A DNA stretch of 64,000 nucleotides, taken from positions 59,366 through 123,365 of the forward strand of contig MU277691.1 in the NCBI GenBank assembly GCA_022385805.1, read 5' to 3'. The DNA comes from Pilatotrama ljubarskyi. Lineage: Eukaryota; Basidiomycota; Agaricomycetes; Polyporales; Polyporaceae. The translations under genes and the position numbers were made by a program. The notes under the pieces are model-generated. The model saw only the letters and a list, made by a program, of their open reading frames with translations. It searched no databases and had not been told where the DNA came from. How positions within the stretch are numbered: the stretch's first letter is position 1; each line of letters starts with the position of its first letter. Of the stretch, positions 43,494-56,968 are shown piece after piece.

Positions 43494-45349
43494 TCAAGCC
43501 CGAGCCCGTCGACTCGCTTGTGCAACGAGGAAACTTCCAGCCCCAGTCGCAAGGGCGCATGATCCGACAAATATCTCGACGGCCCCATAGCCTTCTCTTC
43601 CGTAGATGCCCCCGATTGAGGACCCTTTGCCAGCCTCTAGCAGCACGCCAGAGAGTGCCGGACCGACGATCGCTGAGATGCCCTTGAAGATGGCGGTGCC
43701 CGCGAGCGCAAGGCTGGCGTATTCGGGCTTGCCCCTCGCGCAGTCGGAGGCTGCTCGCGGCCAGGTCGATGAGAATCCTCCGCTCTATATCGTCACATCC
43801 GTCAGTACCTCCTGCAGACTTCTCCGCTATGTCAACAGTACTCACCAAAGCCCCGAAGATGACCGCGAAAAAGTACAGCTCTGTGGCTGCGTGCGCAAAG
43901 CCCCACAGGAGGAAGGCGACCACACTACTGCCGAGGGCACTCGTGAACATGATCCACGGGTATGGGAACTTGTCGCTCAGATGGCCAAGCACGATCTGGC
44001 CGACGACGGCTGAAGAGTTGAAGACGGAGAGGACGATCGTCGCGGTTAGCGGGGAGGACAGTGCCCGCGTGAAACTAGCGATGTAGAGCGACACCGGGAA
44101 GTAGGACAACCCTTGGAAGAGGGTGGTCAGGCACTACGTAGGATTTCTTCAGTATCGATGTCGTTCCTCAAAAAGTAAGGGTACTGACGACACTCCAGAA
44201 AATCGGGTTCCTCATGAACCCCAGTTGCGGCGGTATGAAGCGCGGACGACGTTGGTTGCCCGTGAACTTCGGAACGGGCAGACGTGGCCGCATGCCCAGG
44301 AGCGCGATTCCTGAGCATAGTGTCGAGCCAATAGCCCAGATGCGCAATGTCCATCTCAGGCCTACCTTCTCCAATAGCGCGTTCAAAGCGAAGGGAAAGA
44401 CGAAACCTAGAGTTGACGGTGAGTCGCAGCCCGACTCGTCGAATGAAGTCAACCTGGTCGCTTACCGCCTACACCACCTCCTGCAAAGATGATACCTCCT
44501 GCGAGGCCCCTCCGCTCGGAGAACCACTCGCTCAGGAGTTTGATGACAGGCACGTACAAGAGTCCGCCGCTGATGCCGAATCCGACACCTTGAAGCAGTA
44601 TGAGCTGCCAGATCTACCCGATACGACAGCTGTCAGCGAGAACGACGAGCATATCCGCACGCAAACCCGCACCTCTGTGGCGAAGCTGCAGCAGAATATT
44701 GACAGGAAGTAGAGGGCTAAGCCGCCCCACATTCCTATTTTCAGGTACTCAGGGTATCGATCGAATGTCAAACAGAATAGCAGGGACTGTCGAGTGAGTC
44801 CCATGAGTTTCCGGTGCATATTTGAACCCACGATGATCCGACATACCTCGCAATACTGCAGTGCAATAGCAATGGTGCCCACAGCGGCGATGGCTACGCC
44901 GGAGGACTTGTTGAAAGGTGGATGTGTAGTATAGTAATCTGGTGGACGAACCGCTTCTCAGATCTAACTCCCACTATGGTGTGCTGACTATTCAAGAGCA
45001 GATAAATACCTTGGAAGATACCATAACTGCAAGATGAGCGTGTAAGTCAGTATCTTACGACCTCGTACCCGATGAAACTTCGAGACGCGTACCTGAAGCA
45101 GAACCCCCAGATCATCATCTCCAAGACAAAGGCGGAGAAGCAGAACGTCCATGCGCGGACCCCACGGTCCATGGGCGCGAGCTCTTGCACGGTGACACCA
45201 TCGTTCAACGCAGCTCGCAGGGCGACTTGCGACGACTGTGCTGAGTATGGGCTTGGTGCCCGCCCGCTAATGGGAGTCTGCTGTCCCGAACTGGGTTGGA
45301 TGATCGACAGCTCGTACTCATTGCGTTCGGGTTGGGAGTCGGTCTGCAT
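43494..45349 (-). CDS. MFS monocarboxylate-type transporter
   Basis: A major facilitator superfamily membrane protein resembling the fungal monocarboxylate transporter-like group. The N-terminal cytosolic region (MQTDSQPERNEYELSIIQPS...) leads to VRAWTFCFSAFVLEMMIWGF. Later exons give FNKSSGVAIAAVGTIAIALQ, MWGGLALYFLSIFCCSFATE, GVGFGISGGLLYVPVIKLLS with EWFSERRGLAGGIIFAGGGV (the MFS loop and GxxxG helix), GFVFPFALNALLEKVGLRWT, GLSYFPVSLYIASFTRALSS, IMFTSALGSSVVAFLLWGFA and ALAGTAIFKGISAIVGPALS. The stop is at 43494-43496 after ASRRARA. About 12 membrane helices are expected. Cargo cannot be told from sequence; fungal relatives range from monocarboxylates to riboflavin-type solutes. Confidence 0.87.
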
Positions 45350-46170
45350 TTGACCGATGTGTCCGTTCCTGGTGGTTCTAGCTAGCCTACCTGCAGTGGG
45401 AAATACGGTGAGGTAGTGGTAGAATTCACAGTGAGGGAAAGGGGGGAAGGTGAAGCTCTGCTAGAAGATTCACCATTTTCCTCGATCGTTTTATGTATTT
45501 CAGCTGCTCGCTGGTTCGGATGGCGACCATGGTCCGTGATCAATACATACGCTCGGCGGGCGGATCGATCAACCTGCCGCGGGCCCGCTGGAGCTCGCGC
45601 TGGTGGCTGATGCTTGCGGATTGACTCACTGGAACTCTCCGTAGTGTATACTTTCCTTTTCCGGGAACACAACCGCATACACGATATCAGAGCCAGTACG
45701 ACCATACACCCCGCCGCTCAAATGCTCTCATTCTTCATTCGGCTACCATCCGAGTATGCTCGGGGAAAATGCAGAAAGCAACTACGGTACCGCACAGGGC
45801 GGGGGGTGCTGCCGCCGGTTCATCACAGGCGGAGAATTTACGCTTTCCGGATCTTGCTTTCGTCACCGGGGTCCGCGAGGCACCACCATGTTCTCTTCTC
45901 TGCGAGGACCTGGACCGATCGACTCGCGACGTCGACTGGACGGAGGAGGCCGGAGGTCCGTCACTTCAGTGGCCGCGCCACGCAGCATTGCATACTCGCA
46001 GCTTACGACTCTCACGAGTAGTGAAGTACGCAGAGTGGTCACTCGGTACGCATCGGATATGTATGACTAGCTGCCAAGCCTTCTGCGCACATGTAGATTC
46101 CCCCGCCCATGAGGGTTGTATCAAACCTAGAATGTTTAATGTGTGCAAATGTCCACAAGAGTGATTACTA
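45350..46170. other. Gene-free interval
   Basis: About 820 bp between the transporter start and the LYS12 stop. Several ORFs near 100 codons overlap on both strands here, but none shows a family motif or a plausible splice partner. Confidence 0.5.
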
Positions 46171-47697
<1,527 letters not shown>

Positions 47698-48215
47698 TTT
47701 GGGTGCGATAGTCCTCGTAGCGACCAGAGAGGAAGAAGCGAGGGCTGCTAGCAGCGTCGAGGTACTGTAGCCTGAAGGTTTGCACGCAGTGGAAGAACAT
47801 TTCATGACATGACGGAATTCGCGGAAATCGCATTTCCTGCTCTCCCTCACGTGTTCCTCGCGCGATCACATGCCCCAAACGCGTCGCAGCGCGTCTCAGA
47901 AGTTCGCGCGGCGAGCGGCCAGGACATCGCACCTATAGCGTTAGTGGGCAAGCCGACGTGCATCTGTCAAGGGGAACACGAAAAGAACAACCTCGCTATG
48001 ACTCTGCTTTACAGATGGTATCACAGATAGAAGTACAAAATTTCAAGCCACGCAGGTGCTTAGTCACAGTGCTGGTCGGTATCATATCTCGCTCAGGAAC
48101 CCGTGCCGCGCAAATAGAAGGAGATGCCATACGCCAAGATGGGTATAGTCAAAGTCAAGGCGCAGCACAACCTCATCCCGCTTCTCGTTTGCCTGTGGAT
48201 ACGGTAGCTATGAGG
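47698..48215. other. Interval between LYS12 and MYND gene 1
   Basis: About 520 bp: LYS12 promoter and 3' region of the MYND gene. No supportable ORF or repeat. Confidence 0.5.
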
Positions 48216-50337
48216 TCAATCGCGAACAACAATCGCACGAAGCTGAAAAAGGGCGTACCGTTGCACACGCTCTTCAGAACGATGGCGTTCAACGACGAGT
48301 TCAAGCCATCCTTTGCTGCATATCTCTCGATGTTCGCTATCCCTGCATGACAAGCTTGAGGAGATGAAGGAACAAAAAGATTCCGTAAAGCGTACTTTTG
48401 CAAGCACTTTTTGGAGCAATACCGCGTCCCCTTGCATCTCTTGGTACCGCACATAGGTCCACCAGCGCGGCGAGAGCAGCCACGTCGAGCGCATTCGCCT
48501 GGCAGAGCGACCGTCACAGCGACTTCATCTAGCGTCTGCCACGCGCCCTGCTTCCACATCGGATTGTCCGCTCGTGGAAAACCTTGTCGGGATGTGAACT
48601 CTGCATAATGACGTTCATCTTCCTCCGGCGTCATGGTAGAAGAGATGAGCAGCCGGAACATCATCCCGGGCCGCGGAAACTGGGAGCGCAGAGCGGCGAG
48701 CGTCACCGGGCTGAGCTTCGGGATACACGCCTTGATGGTGTAGAAAATCATTGTCAGATTCACTGTGAAACGAGTGAGCAATTTTCCGTAGATATCTGTC
48801 GGTGTAAGAGTCCGTACATGGTCCGCTAGGTTCAGCAATGAGGACGCCGAGCAACTCGTCAAGAGCATCAAGCAGTCCTGCAGTCGCCCAGCCGTGAATC
48901 ATCGCATCTGCATACTCCGCGTCTCCTTCCTGTATTGGTTGCAAAGTTGCTGAGAGTATGTTGAGCGATAGGATGAACACGTTATTGTCCTGCCTCCTTC
49001 TCGCCTTTTCCCGTGCCGCGCGACGGATGGCGTGAGTTGTACCCGACCACAGAGGCGCAGACTTGTACGCAGCGCGGGGAAGAGCAGGACACGGCCCCTT
49101 AGTACCGTTCTCCATCAACGTACGTAGGAAGTCCAATTCCAGGAAGGTCTCCGGGAGACCAAACGCATCTGTCGGCATGGACAAATGTCTCGCCGCAGCA
49201 TTGACGACCGCCTCTGATATCTGCTCCGGACTGTTCCCTTCGGCCGATGCGTCCTTGGACCTCGCAAAGATGGCGAAAAGGAGGGTGTGGGTGGGTGGGA
49301 GCGGATGAGCATCGAAGTGGGTTCTCCAGAAGGACGGCAGATGGTGATCAGGGTCGAGTAGCGGCAGAAGCAGGCTCGTGTTGATGACACAGTCCTCGCG
49401 TGCAGTGGCATGAATCCAGTTGCGCATGCAGATGGCGAGTGTTACGTCTGGAGGGTCCACGACAATACTGGGGTCTCCCCTGTGAGTATGATGCGCTATT
49501 GAACATTTTGGAGGACTCACTCGAGAAAAGACGGGTCTATGCAAGTAACGCGCATGACTATTTGTGCCAGCGCAGCCCGCTCCAACACAGCCCACCCGTT
49601 CTCGGTCAGGCTGTTTGCAGGATCGTTCCAGATCTGAGTACAAGCACACCGAATTAACTCCCAAATTTCCCTGTGCACTGCGATCACATGGACTGGATTT
49701 GTCGTACCCGATCTGTGACTGCTCGCCAATGCAGTCTGAGATCCTCCACCATGCGCTTCTCGGTGGGTGTTGGCGGCAGAGTGCAGTTGACCAATGCACA
49801 GCAGATGATTGCGAGGGGGCCGTACCACGCGGAATGTACCTGCGACGCGGATGACGTTGAACGTGTATACACAGAGACCCACAACGTATATCGGCATACC
49901 TCCCGGTGCATTTGGCCGATCATCTCCTCGGACGGCGGGGTAGCGGCGGGGTCATGCTGAATAGCCACTTGTCCAAATTTAACAATACACTGACATCTTC
50001 GGGTGGTGCGCAAGGTTAGTGATCGGTGGGGACATGCTATTCCGTACCAGACTCTATAGGAATCCTACTGCACTCACAATGCACTGACTACGCCGGCTTG
50101 AACAAGGCGCCTCCATACATCGCCCTGTGAGCTGCGCGAGACGTCTTGAAGGGCCTCGACGATATACGTAGCGTCCCAGGCTGTGTCTCCCTCGACAGAC
50201 TCGGCACTGAACCCAGTGAGCTGCAAAGCGCGTACAGCGCGACGGGGGTCGCTATTGAGCAGGCCCTTCCAGCGGGTGGAACGCCCGGCATGCCCGGAAA
50301 CAAAGTCCTCCGCGGCTCGGCTGCGTGCGTTCCGCAT
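48216..50337 (-). CDS. MYND-type zinc-finger protein, tandem copy 1
   Basis: Long helical protein ending in a MYND zinc finger, a family much expanded in Agaricomycetes and without an assigned job. Start MRNARSRAAEDFVSGHAGRS (50337). The first exon has WKGLLNSDPRRAVRALQLTG and VWRRLVQAGVVSAL. Middle exons have PLAIICCALVNCTLPPTPTE, IWNDPANSLTENGWAVLERA, IVVDPPDVTLAICMRNWI and MIHGWATAGLLDALDELLGV. The finger is CARRGCSRRAGGPMCGTKRC, then YCSKKCLQKDSEHREICSKG with the last part on a separate exon (donor gtacgc, acceptor atgcag). This gives the full C4-C2HC set of ligands. Stop 48216-48218. It shares order and motifs with the gene at 50807-53134. Exon joins in 49500-50050 are approximate. Confidence 0.82.
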
Positions 50338-50806
50338 TCTACGTCTTGCAGATTACTTGAAGCTTGTTCTGCGGCCTACTGGTGAGAGATCCTGGGTAAT
50401 ATGCGAGGAGAGTGGATGCGCGGGGGAACCCCAGGCTGTCGATTGATGGTTAGTCGATACACAGTGTGTGCCACTCGGGGCATTCTCCGAGTCCCTTTGT
50501 GCCGCTGCGTGGTGATCTATATAGGCACGAGAGATTCGGCAATGGAGCTGAAAGGCTCGGTCAGGAGGGAGCGCAGCCACGTGAAGCCCTCCATGTGCGT
50601 GTTGTTGGCCGAGCTGGCCTTCCTGGTCTATATCATGGTGATAGCCGTACTCAAGTGCCTGAGTATGCCCTGGTACTTGCCTCCGCAGCTCTACGCGCAT
50701 GTATAGTGAGCAGAGTCAGCCCGTGTGCGACCCTAGAAGTGGACAGAGCACGACTCGGGTAATCATAGTATACAGTAGTTCGCACAAGGCCAAATGTCCT
50801 ATATAT
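50338..50806. other. Interval between the two MYND genes
   Basis: About 470 bp holding the promoter of copy 1 and the 3' end of copy 2. No further feature seen. Confidence 0.5.
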
Positions 50807-53134
50807 TCAAACATCTTCAGATGCGGATGCTCTCAACTTCTCCATCGCCTTCTCCAAGTCGGTGACGCCAGGGATCGGGTCGCTCGCCGTCGAGGCGTTA
50901 GCGTGCGCCTCTCGCTGCATAGCCATCAGCTGTTCAATCTCGTCCTCCGTCATCTCCCCCGATTCACGGAGTTTCTTGAGCCGCTCCTCGGGAGGCATCA
51001 GGTCGGAGGGAGGCTCCGGTGCGACCCCGTCCCCGAGCAGCTCCGCCACCTCTTCCCTGTTCCGCCTCTGATAGAGGTCCACGATCATCAGCGTGGGTAC
51101 CCACTTGCATATGAGCTTGTGCTCCTTGTCGCTACAGTACGCGTAGCTTGTCAATGCCCATGCCAGCCACCAATTGATATCGAACGGTGCACTCACAGCG
51201 ACATGCACTCCTGGCCGCAATACGCAGATATCTTGCATCGCCCACAACCACCCGCATACGCTGGCTTTTCGCACCCGCGGCGCGTACATGTTCCGCGCAA
51301 CGGTCGCATCGAGTTGGTTATCCTCAGAAGCAACTGCCATGCCGTGATCGACCACACGGGGTGTCGCGGATCGTGCGTGGGCACAGGGCTGCGCATAAAC
51401 TTCTCGCTATCGGTGATGATGGCGAGGAGCAATTCCACCTCCTCACGGCCTCTCGTCGCGAGAAGGATGAGAACCAGCAGGAGACGCGGCCTGGGCAGCT
51501 CGGAGCGCAGCTTCGAACGCGTCTTCGCGCTCAACTTCGGCAGATTGGAGTCGAGCGTCGAGAGTAATCCGGATATGAGCACTAGGCATTGCGTTTAACG
51601 TGGGTCAAGCGGTAAGGTGGGCGGTAGACGTACTCGGTCCGCGCACGCTCCTGATAATCAAGGGAATGGCTGCGTCGAGTGCATCGAAGAGGCCCCCAGA
51701 AATCCAGTTGTACACGAGAGTGTCGATGTTCTCTGGCCCCTCCGGGGTATGCAACACGTTAAAGTACAAGCGCACTGCGCCCACGGCCATAGTCTCAGGA
51801 ATGAGTCCTTGTCTGGGGGCGATTGGACCTAGATTCGCCTGTTGGATGACAGCCTTTGATACCGCAGTCCAGAATGATTCCGATTTGTAGACGGCACGGC
51901 AGAACGCAGGATATTCGGTCTTCGCGGCTGTCAACAGCCCAGCAAAGAGCGTGAACAACTCATTGAGGTCTCTATCGCTATGCTTCAACCGCTGGATGTG
52001 GCGCGCGAACGTAGAGACGATGAATTCCGCAGCCTGGTTTGGCGTTCGCTTCTTCTTCTCTGTGCCTCGCGACGCGCCGAGGAGGATACGGGGGAGGAGC
52101 GCGCGCACCTCAGGCAAAGGGTGCTCTTCAAAATAGCGTGCCCAATGACGCGCCCGTACCCTGTCGTCAAGAAGCGGGGAGATGAGAGTGCTGTTGATCA
52201 TGGTGTCGTAATCATCGGTGGAATACAGCCAATACCGGAAGCATACGGCCAGCGTAAGGTCGGACGGCTTGAGTATCACTCTGTTGGGAGATCCGTGAGC
52301 CCAATGCGGAGCCTGGTGGAGAGCAAGGCCCGGCATACTCGAGGAACGATGGGTCGACGAAGGCGAGGCGATGGACGAGTTGCGCTACGACAACACGCTC
52401 CCTGATACGATATCTCCAGTCGGGAGTTCCGGGTTCCAAAGTCTTGTGCGGCTCTGACCAAATCTAGGGCAGGGTTAGCGAGAGTTTATAGCGGGGGAGC
52501 ACTTCGTCGCCTCACCCGTTGCATGATCGTCGACCAGTTCTTCTTCAGCTCCTCGATCATCTTCTGTTCGGTTGCTGTCGGCGGTACTGCGCAGGACGCA
52601 GCGGCATTGCAGATGATCTCAAGAGGGGTCGAGTACGGTGCCGGAGCCTAATACCGCTTGAGGCCACGTAGATTATGCGACGAAGACGAGAACATACGTT
52701 TGTTTGCGCCCAGTCCATAGCTTTCTGCGAAACCCTAGCTGTACCCTCCTCGTCCAGAGTCACGTATGTGAGTGAGACCGACCCTTCAAAGGTGAGCGCA
52801 CATTTGCATCTGTGCGTATGAATCTTTCAGAGCCATATCGAACCCTTTGAGGGTAGCACACCCACAGTACAGCGATGATACCAGCGTCGACCAAGGCCTT
52901 CCAAGGCTTGGCGGTCGATTTGCTCGAGACGTTCTTAAGTTCGTGGAAAAGAATAGGTAGGTCGTCGAAGTTGTCGCCCTCCACGGTCTCGCCTCTGGGC
53001 GTCGTGATGAGGAGTGCACGGCACACCCTGCGCGGGTCGCTCTTGATCAGGTCATCCCATTTCTTCGTCTGCGCGGTGAACTGGTTTTTGTAATCGGGAA
53101 GGGTAAAGAGGGGCTCAGAGTTGCGCGGAGGCAT
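50807..53134 (-). CDS. MYND-type zinc-finger protein, tandem copy 2
   Basis: Paralogue of the gene at 48216-50337. Start MPPRNSEPLFTLPDYKNQFT (53134). Exon 1 has WDDLIKSDPRRVCRALLITT and PWKALVDAGIIAVL, lining up with WKGLLNSDPRRAVRALQLTG in copy 1. Further exons have RVVVAQLVHRLAFVDPSFLE, RVILKPSDLTLAVCFRYWLY, VYNWISGGLFDALDAAIPLI and LSTLDSNLPKLSAKTRSKLR. The MYND finger reads CTRRGCEKPAYAGGCGRCKI SAYCGQEC, then SDKEHKLICKWVPTL on the next exon, so all zinc ligands are present. After the finger it carries a C-terminal extension (about 100 residues: NREEVAELLGDGVAPEP...) that copy 1 lacks. Stop 50807-50809. Confidence 0.85.
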
Positions 53135-53315
53135 GCCGGAATGCCGGAGAGATGCCAATACGGACTGCAGGAAGTGAGTGCGTTGAGCTGAAGAAGGCGG
53201 GGAATGAGTTTACGATGCGGTCACGTGTGCCTGCGACGCGTCGTGGCGCCGAGTAAATGACAATTGTTGACCACACGTTCTCTCCAAAGCTCCCATACAC
53301 TCCCGTTCCCTGTCT

Positions 53316-55228
53316 ATGCCCAATAACGTGATGTCTTCTTCTACTGCAGCCTCGGATCCAAGCCTTCTCGACAGGACAAACGTTCGCTCGGCCGACGCGT
53401 GCTCCCACTGTTCTGCTGGCCTTCCTACTCCACCCTCAGAACGCAAACGCGTATCCCAGCGCGAACTTGACGGGCGCGACAAGAAACGCATCAAACTCGA
53501 GTGGCCGCAAAAGGGGAAGGAGAATGCTAGTGATGGTACCGCGTCAAGCGATGACAGCGAAGAGGAGGATGGCAGGATCGCCTCCACGAGCACGGCATCC
53601 CGATACTCGGTGTACAGTATGAGGAATCGCGCGATGCTGGGCGGGCCTTCCTACGCGGCACAAGGGAGAGATCGTGAGTTGTTCTATGTCAACCGTGTCG
53701 GCCGTTGTGAACGCGTCCACAGTGCCTACTCGATCCCTGCTGCAATCCTTCGTATCCTCCAATCAGTCCGATATCTTCAGATGCCATTCAGTGCACGAGG
53801 GCCTACTCGTGAACATTCCCTACGCATGCTCCTACTCTCATGGTGAACCCCAACCAAACATTATGCCCATCTCGTTGTACTGACGCAGTTGCGGCGTAGC
53901 GGCAAAGCGTGGAGGACGGCCCCACTTGGCGGTTGCGACCGAACAAGGATCCGTGGACATCATCGACACCACCAAGCGCGACGATTGGGACGTCGGTACG
54001 TGTCTCCAATACTCCCAAACATACGACATGCTCAACTTGTCATTCTAGAGCCTCAACGGGTGACGGTCCAGCCACACGCGAACGGCGTCTTCGACGTGAA
54101 GTGGTCTCCCTCGGACTCTCTCATCGCTACAGCTTCCGGGGACCACAGCGTCCGCATCACAACCCTCTCTTCCTCCGTTCCGTCGTCCGACCGCGTCCTG
54201 CATACCCTGCGCGGACACGAGGGCACCGTCAAGTCCATCGCATGGGACCCCGCGCACGGCGGAGCCGTGCTCTGCTCTGGGGGCAGGGACGGCCGGATCT
54301 GCCTATGGGATTTGCGCGCGGGCGAGCAAATTAGGGGAGGCGAAGTCACGCCCGTGCTCTCTATAGCAAAAGCACACGACTGGGACGGTAAGCAGGCCAA
54401 GTCAAAGGCGCCCCGCGGTAAGCTGGCACCGGGAGCGCCCTTGCAAGGTATCACCCACCTGCTGTACACCGATACGCATCCATACGGGGTGATCAGCAGC
54501 TGCTCGTCCGACGGGTATGTCCTTCTGGAATATGTACGTCGTCCGAGGCCTGACGATACGTCACTAGGATTCTGAACCTGTGGGATGTCCGCTTGCCCTC
54601 GAACAAAACGCGTTCCAAGGCGAAGAGACCTCCCAAACATAAGCCACTATTCACGTCGAGCGATCCCACGACATACAACGGGTCCCGGCGCGGACGAGGG
54701 ATCACCACCCTCGCACTAGGCAGCGGTCCCACTGCAGCGCTCGTCTTCGCGCTCGGTATCGATTCGCGCGTGCACACCTACACGCTCCCCTCGCTCGTCC
54801 CGCTGTCCGGGCATATTACATCCATATTTTCTCAGGCGGGTCTACATTCCTCACTGGGAGCGCCAGATGATCCGCGAGCCTACTGGGACCCGCGAATGAA
54901 GACGAACTCCTTCTACATCCGAACAGCGACATCTCCTTGCGGGCGTTGGCTCGCGACGGGAGGCGCAGGAGGCGGACGGGCGTACCTGTACGATATCTCC
55001 GGTGCAGGACGTGCAGACGCGATCGGGCGAGCGGGCTGGGGTGATGGGGTGGAATTGTGTGGTCAGACGGGCGAAGTAGGTGCAGTGGACTGGGCAGACG
55101 GGATGCTTGCGACGTGTGCAGACGACGGGACGGTGCGAGTGTGGAGGCCTGATGTGGAGGTCGCGCGACAGTGCAGGGACAACCCGTCTGAGATGAAGTG
55201 GAACTGGGCATGGTCCACTGACGCATAG
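53316..55228 (+). CDS. CDT2: Cdt2/DTL-like WD40 substrate receptor
   Basis: WD40 protein of the Cdt2 group, which brings Cdt1 and other S-phase targets to the CRL4 ubiquitin ligase. The N-terminus is charged and Ser-rich (TPPSERKRVSQRELDGRDKK). Then LLVNIPYACSYSH joins through an acceptor ending gcgtag to AAKRGGRPHLAVATEQGSVD, matching the start of the Cdt2 propeller. Blades follow: HANGVFDVKWSPSDSLIATA, GHEGTVKSIAWDPAHGGAVL, and GGRDGRICLWDLRAG and ILNLWDVRLP, both with the WDxR motif used to bind DDB1. The last blades are FYIRTATSPCGRWLATGGAG and VDWADGMLATCADDGTVRVW. Stop TAG 55226-55228. The ATG could be 53316 or 53331. Assignment rests on blade order and the two WDxR motifs. Confidence 0.82.
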
Positions 55229-55544
55229 ACGCATAGAGGCGTGCTCAGCTGGACGACTGGGAGAACCTCGTGTACTGTATATAGCATCTAACCTGTAGCA
55301 TAGTCAGTATGGAAGGCATGCGGCCAGACCGCACGGCAGGCCGGTATATCCAGACAAGACGGCAAGCGAGAGCGGATATTGCAATATGTGGGCAGGTGAG
55401 GTCCATGTATATCGACAACGAGGAAGATGCGCAATAATTATGGTGTACAGCGGGTATGTGAGTAAGGTAGCGTCGTGTCCGAGGGAGGCACCCGAGCGAG
55501 CCCAAGAGATGAGCAAGTAGAAGGTATCCAGTCTAGAGCGCCGT

Positions 55545-56464
55545 CTACTTCTTCTGTATTGCATTCACCAGCCTGCATGAACGTCAGCAAGTGCGCTTCA
55601 AGCGACACCACCACGGAGCTCACGGTGACGCACCAGTCTAGTCCCTCCTCCAGCCCCTCGCCTTTGGTCGCACAGCTCCCGCGCACGCTCCACTGTCTCT
55701 CTTTCTCGCCGCCCGCTAGCCCGAGCTTTTCGCTGATAGTCTCTGGTGGGAGCGCCCCGGGCACGTCCTGCTTGTTGCAGAAGACGAGCAAGGGAACGCC
55801 GGCGAGCTCCTCCTCGGAGAGCATCGTCAGCAGCTCGGAGCGGGACGTGTCGAGGCGGTCGGTGTCGGACGCGTCGATGACATAGATGATTGCCGACGTG
55901 TTCGGGAAGTAGCAACGCCAGTATGGTCTACATAGTGCAAGGGCGGTGAGTAACCAGGACGTCCAGGCCGTACGAGAAAACGACAGGGAATGTACCGGAT
56001 GCTGGACTGACCGCCCAGGTCCCAAACCTGAAACTTGATGTTCTTGTACTATGTCTCGTGCGTCAGACGGCGGCCGGATGCACGGACGCTGGCGCGACAT
56101 ACTTGTACAGTCTCTACGTTGAAGCCGATTGCTGCAGGGGAGACGCGTCAGCGTCACACGTAATTCTCTGAAACCACATGCGCGTACTTGGAATGGTTGG
56201 TACGACTTCACCAATCTATCCGTACAGTCAACTCATGTGATATGCATGAAAGTCAGGCGTCGTGCTCTACCTGTAGACGGTACAATATTGTTGTCTAGCA
56301 GGATCATGGCTTGTCAGACTAGTCCACTACAGTCCACCACGGGCTACACAACACACCTTGCCCGCGGCGTCCAATCCGAGCATCAATATCCGGACATCCT
56401 GGTCCTTGCTCCAGCGCACCAGCGACGAGAGCGACGAGAACAGCGAAGAGAACGAGAGACCCAT
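55545..56464 (-). CDS. ARL1: ARF-like GTPase Arl1
   Basis: Small GTPase of the trans-Golgi that recruits GRIP-domain golgins. Exon 1 (start 56464) gives MGLSFSSLFSSLSSLVRWSK with Gly2 for myristoylation, then VRILMLGLDAAGK. The next exons are TTILYRLQ (24 nt), IGEVVPTIP, IGFNVETVQ, YKNIKFQVWDLGGQSSIR (switch 2 DxxGQ), then YWRCYFPNTSAIIYVIDASD, VPLLVFCNKQDVPGALPPET (NKxD) and SCATKGEGLEEGLD. The last exon needs donor gtgcgt and gives WLVNAIQKK with stop 55545-55547. All five G motifs are intact. Length is about 180. WDLGGQSSIRPYWRCYF is typical of Arl1 rather than Arf. Confidence 0.93.
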
Positions 56465-56641
56465 TCCAGCAGACCGAGCGAAGACAATACCGCGAGGAGA
56501 GGAGAGAGAAAGAGGAGGAGAGTGAGAGGGGTTCCCGTCAGCCTGTGAGCATCAGGACGCACTTTACACATCGGGCGCTTCCAGGGGTGCCGGAGCGCTG
56601 CCACCGTGCCTGCTCGACCACGTGGGGGCGTTTCGCGCCCG

Positions 56642-56892
56642 CTTTCGACTAGTGCTGCCGCAATGTAAAGGTCACCTTGACGAGAGCCAAGGTGAGGTGG
56701 ACCTTGCCTTGATCGGCATCTCGGCATCGCACCTTGGAGCCACCTTGACTTGACCTACCTCCAAGCTGGTGACTCAGAATTGCCGTTTATGGTAGGCAAT
56801 CTCAAGGCAAGGTGGGCTCCAAGGTGGAATTTTCGAACTCCGACGACCTTGGAGGCACCTTTACCTTGTATTGCGGCAACACTACTTTCGAC
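56642..56892. mobile_element. hAT-type MITE with 8-bp target site duplication
   Basis: The element spans 56650-56884 (235 bp). It starts TAGTGCTGCCGCAAT and ends with the inverse, ATTGCGGCAACACTA, giving 14 of 15 matching positions. Each side is flanked by the direct repeat CTTTCGAC (56642-56649 and 56885-56892), a perfect 8-bp duplication. TAGTG-type ends plus an 8-bp duplication are the hallmark of the hAT superfamily. The interior has many copies of CCAAGGTG/CACCTTGG-like words in both orientations, as expected of transposase-binding subterminal repeats. No coding capacity. It takes up about half of the 504-bp interval between the ARL1 and WKF-gene start codons. Confidence 0.88.
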
Positions 56893-56968
56893 TTTTCGCG
56901 CGAACGCGCGCGTCGGTGGCGGCGCTCGCATTGCGCATCTCGGTCTTCGCACCTCTCCCGCTGCTGCC

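Noticed and set aside
43291..44109. A single long minus-strand ORF through the 3' end of the transporter
   Set aside because: It leaves the transporter frame after GALV. The true end uses an intron and gives GFSSTWPRAASDCARG... and ASRRARA with a stop at 43494.
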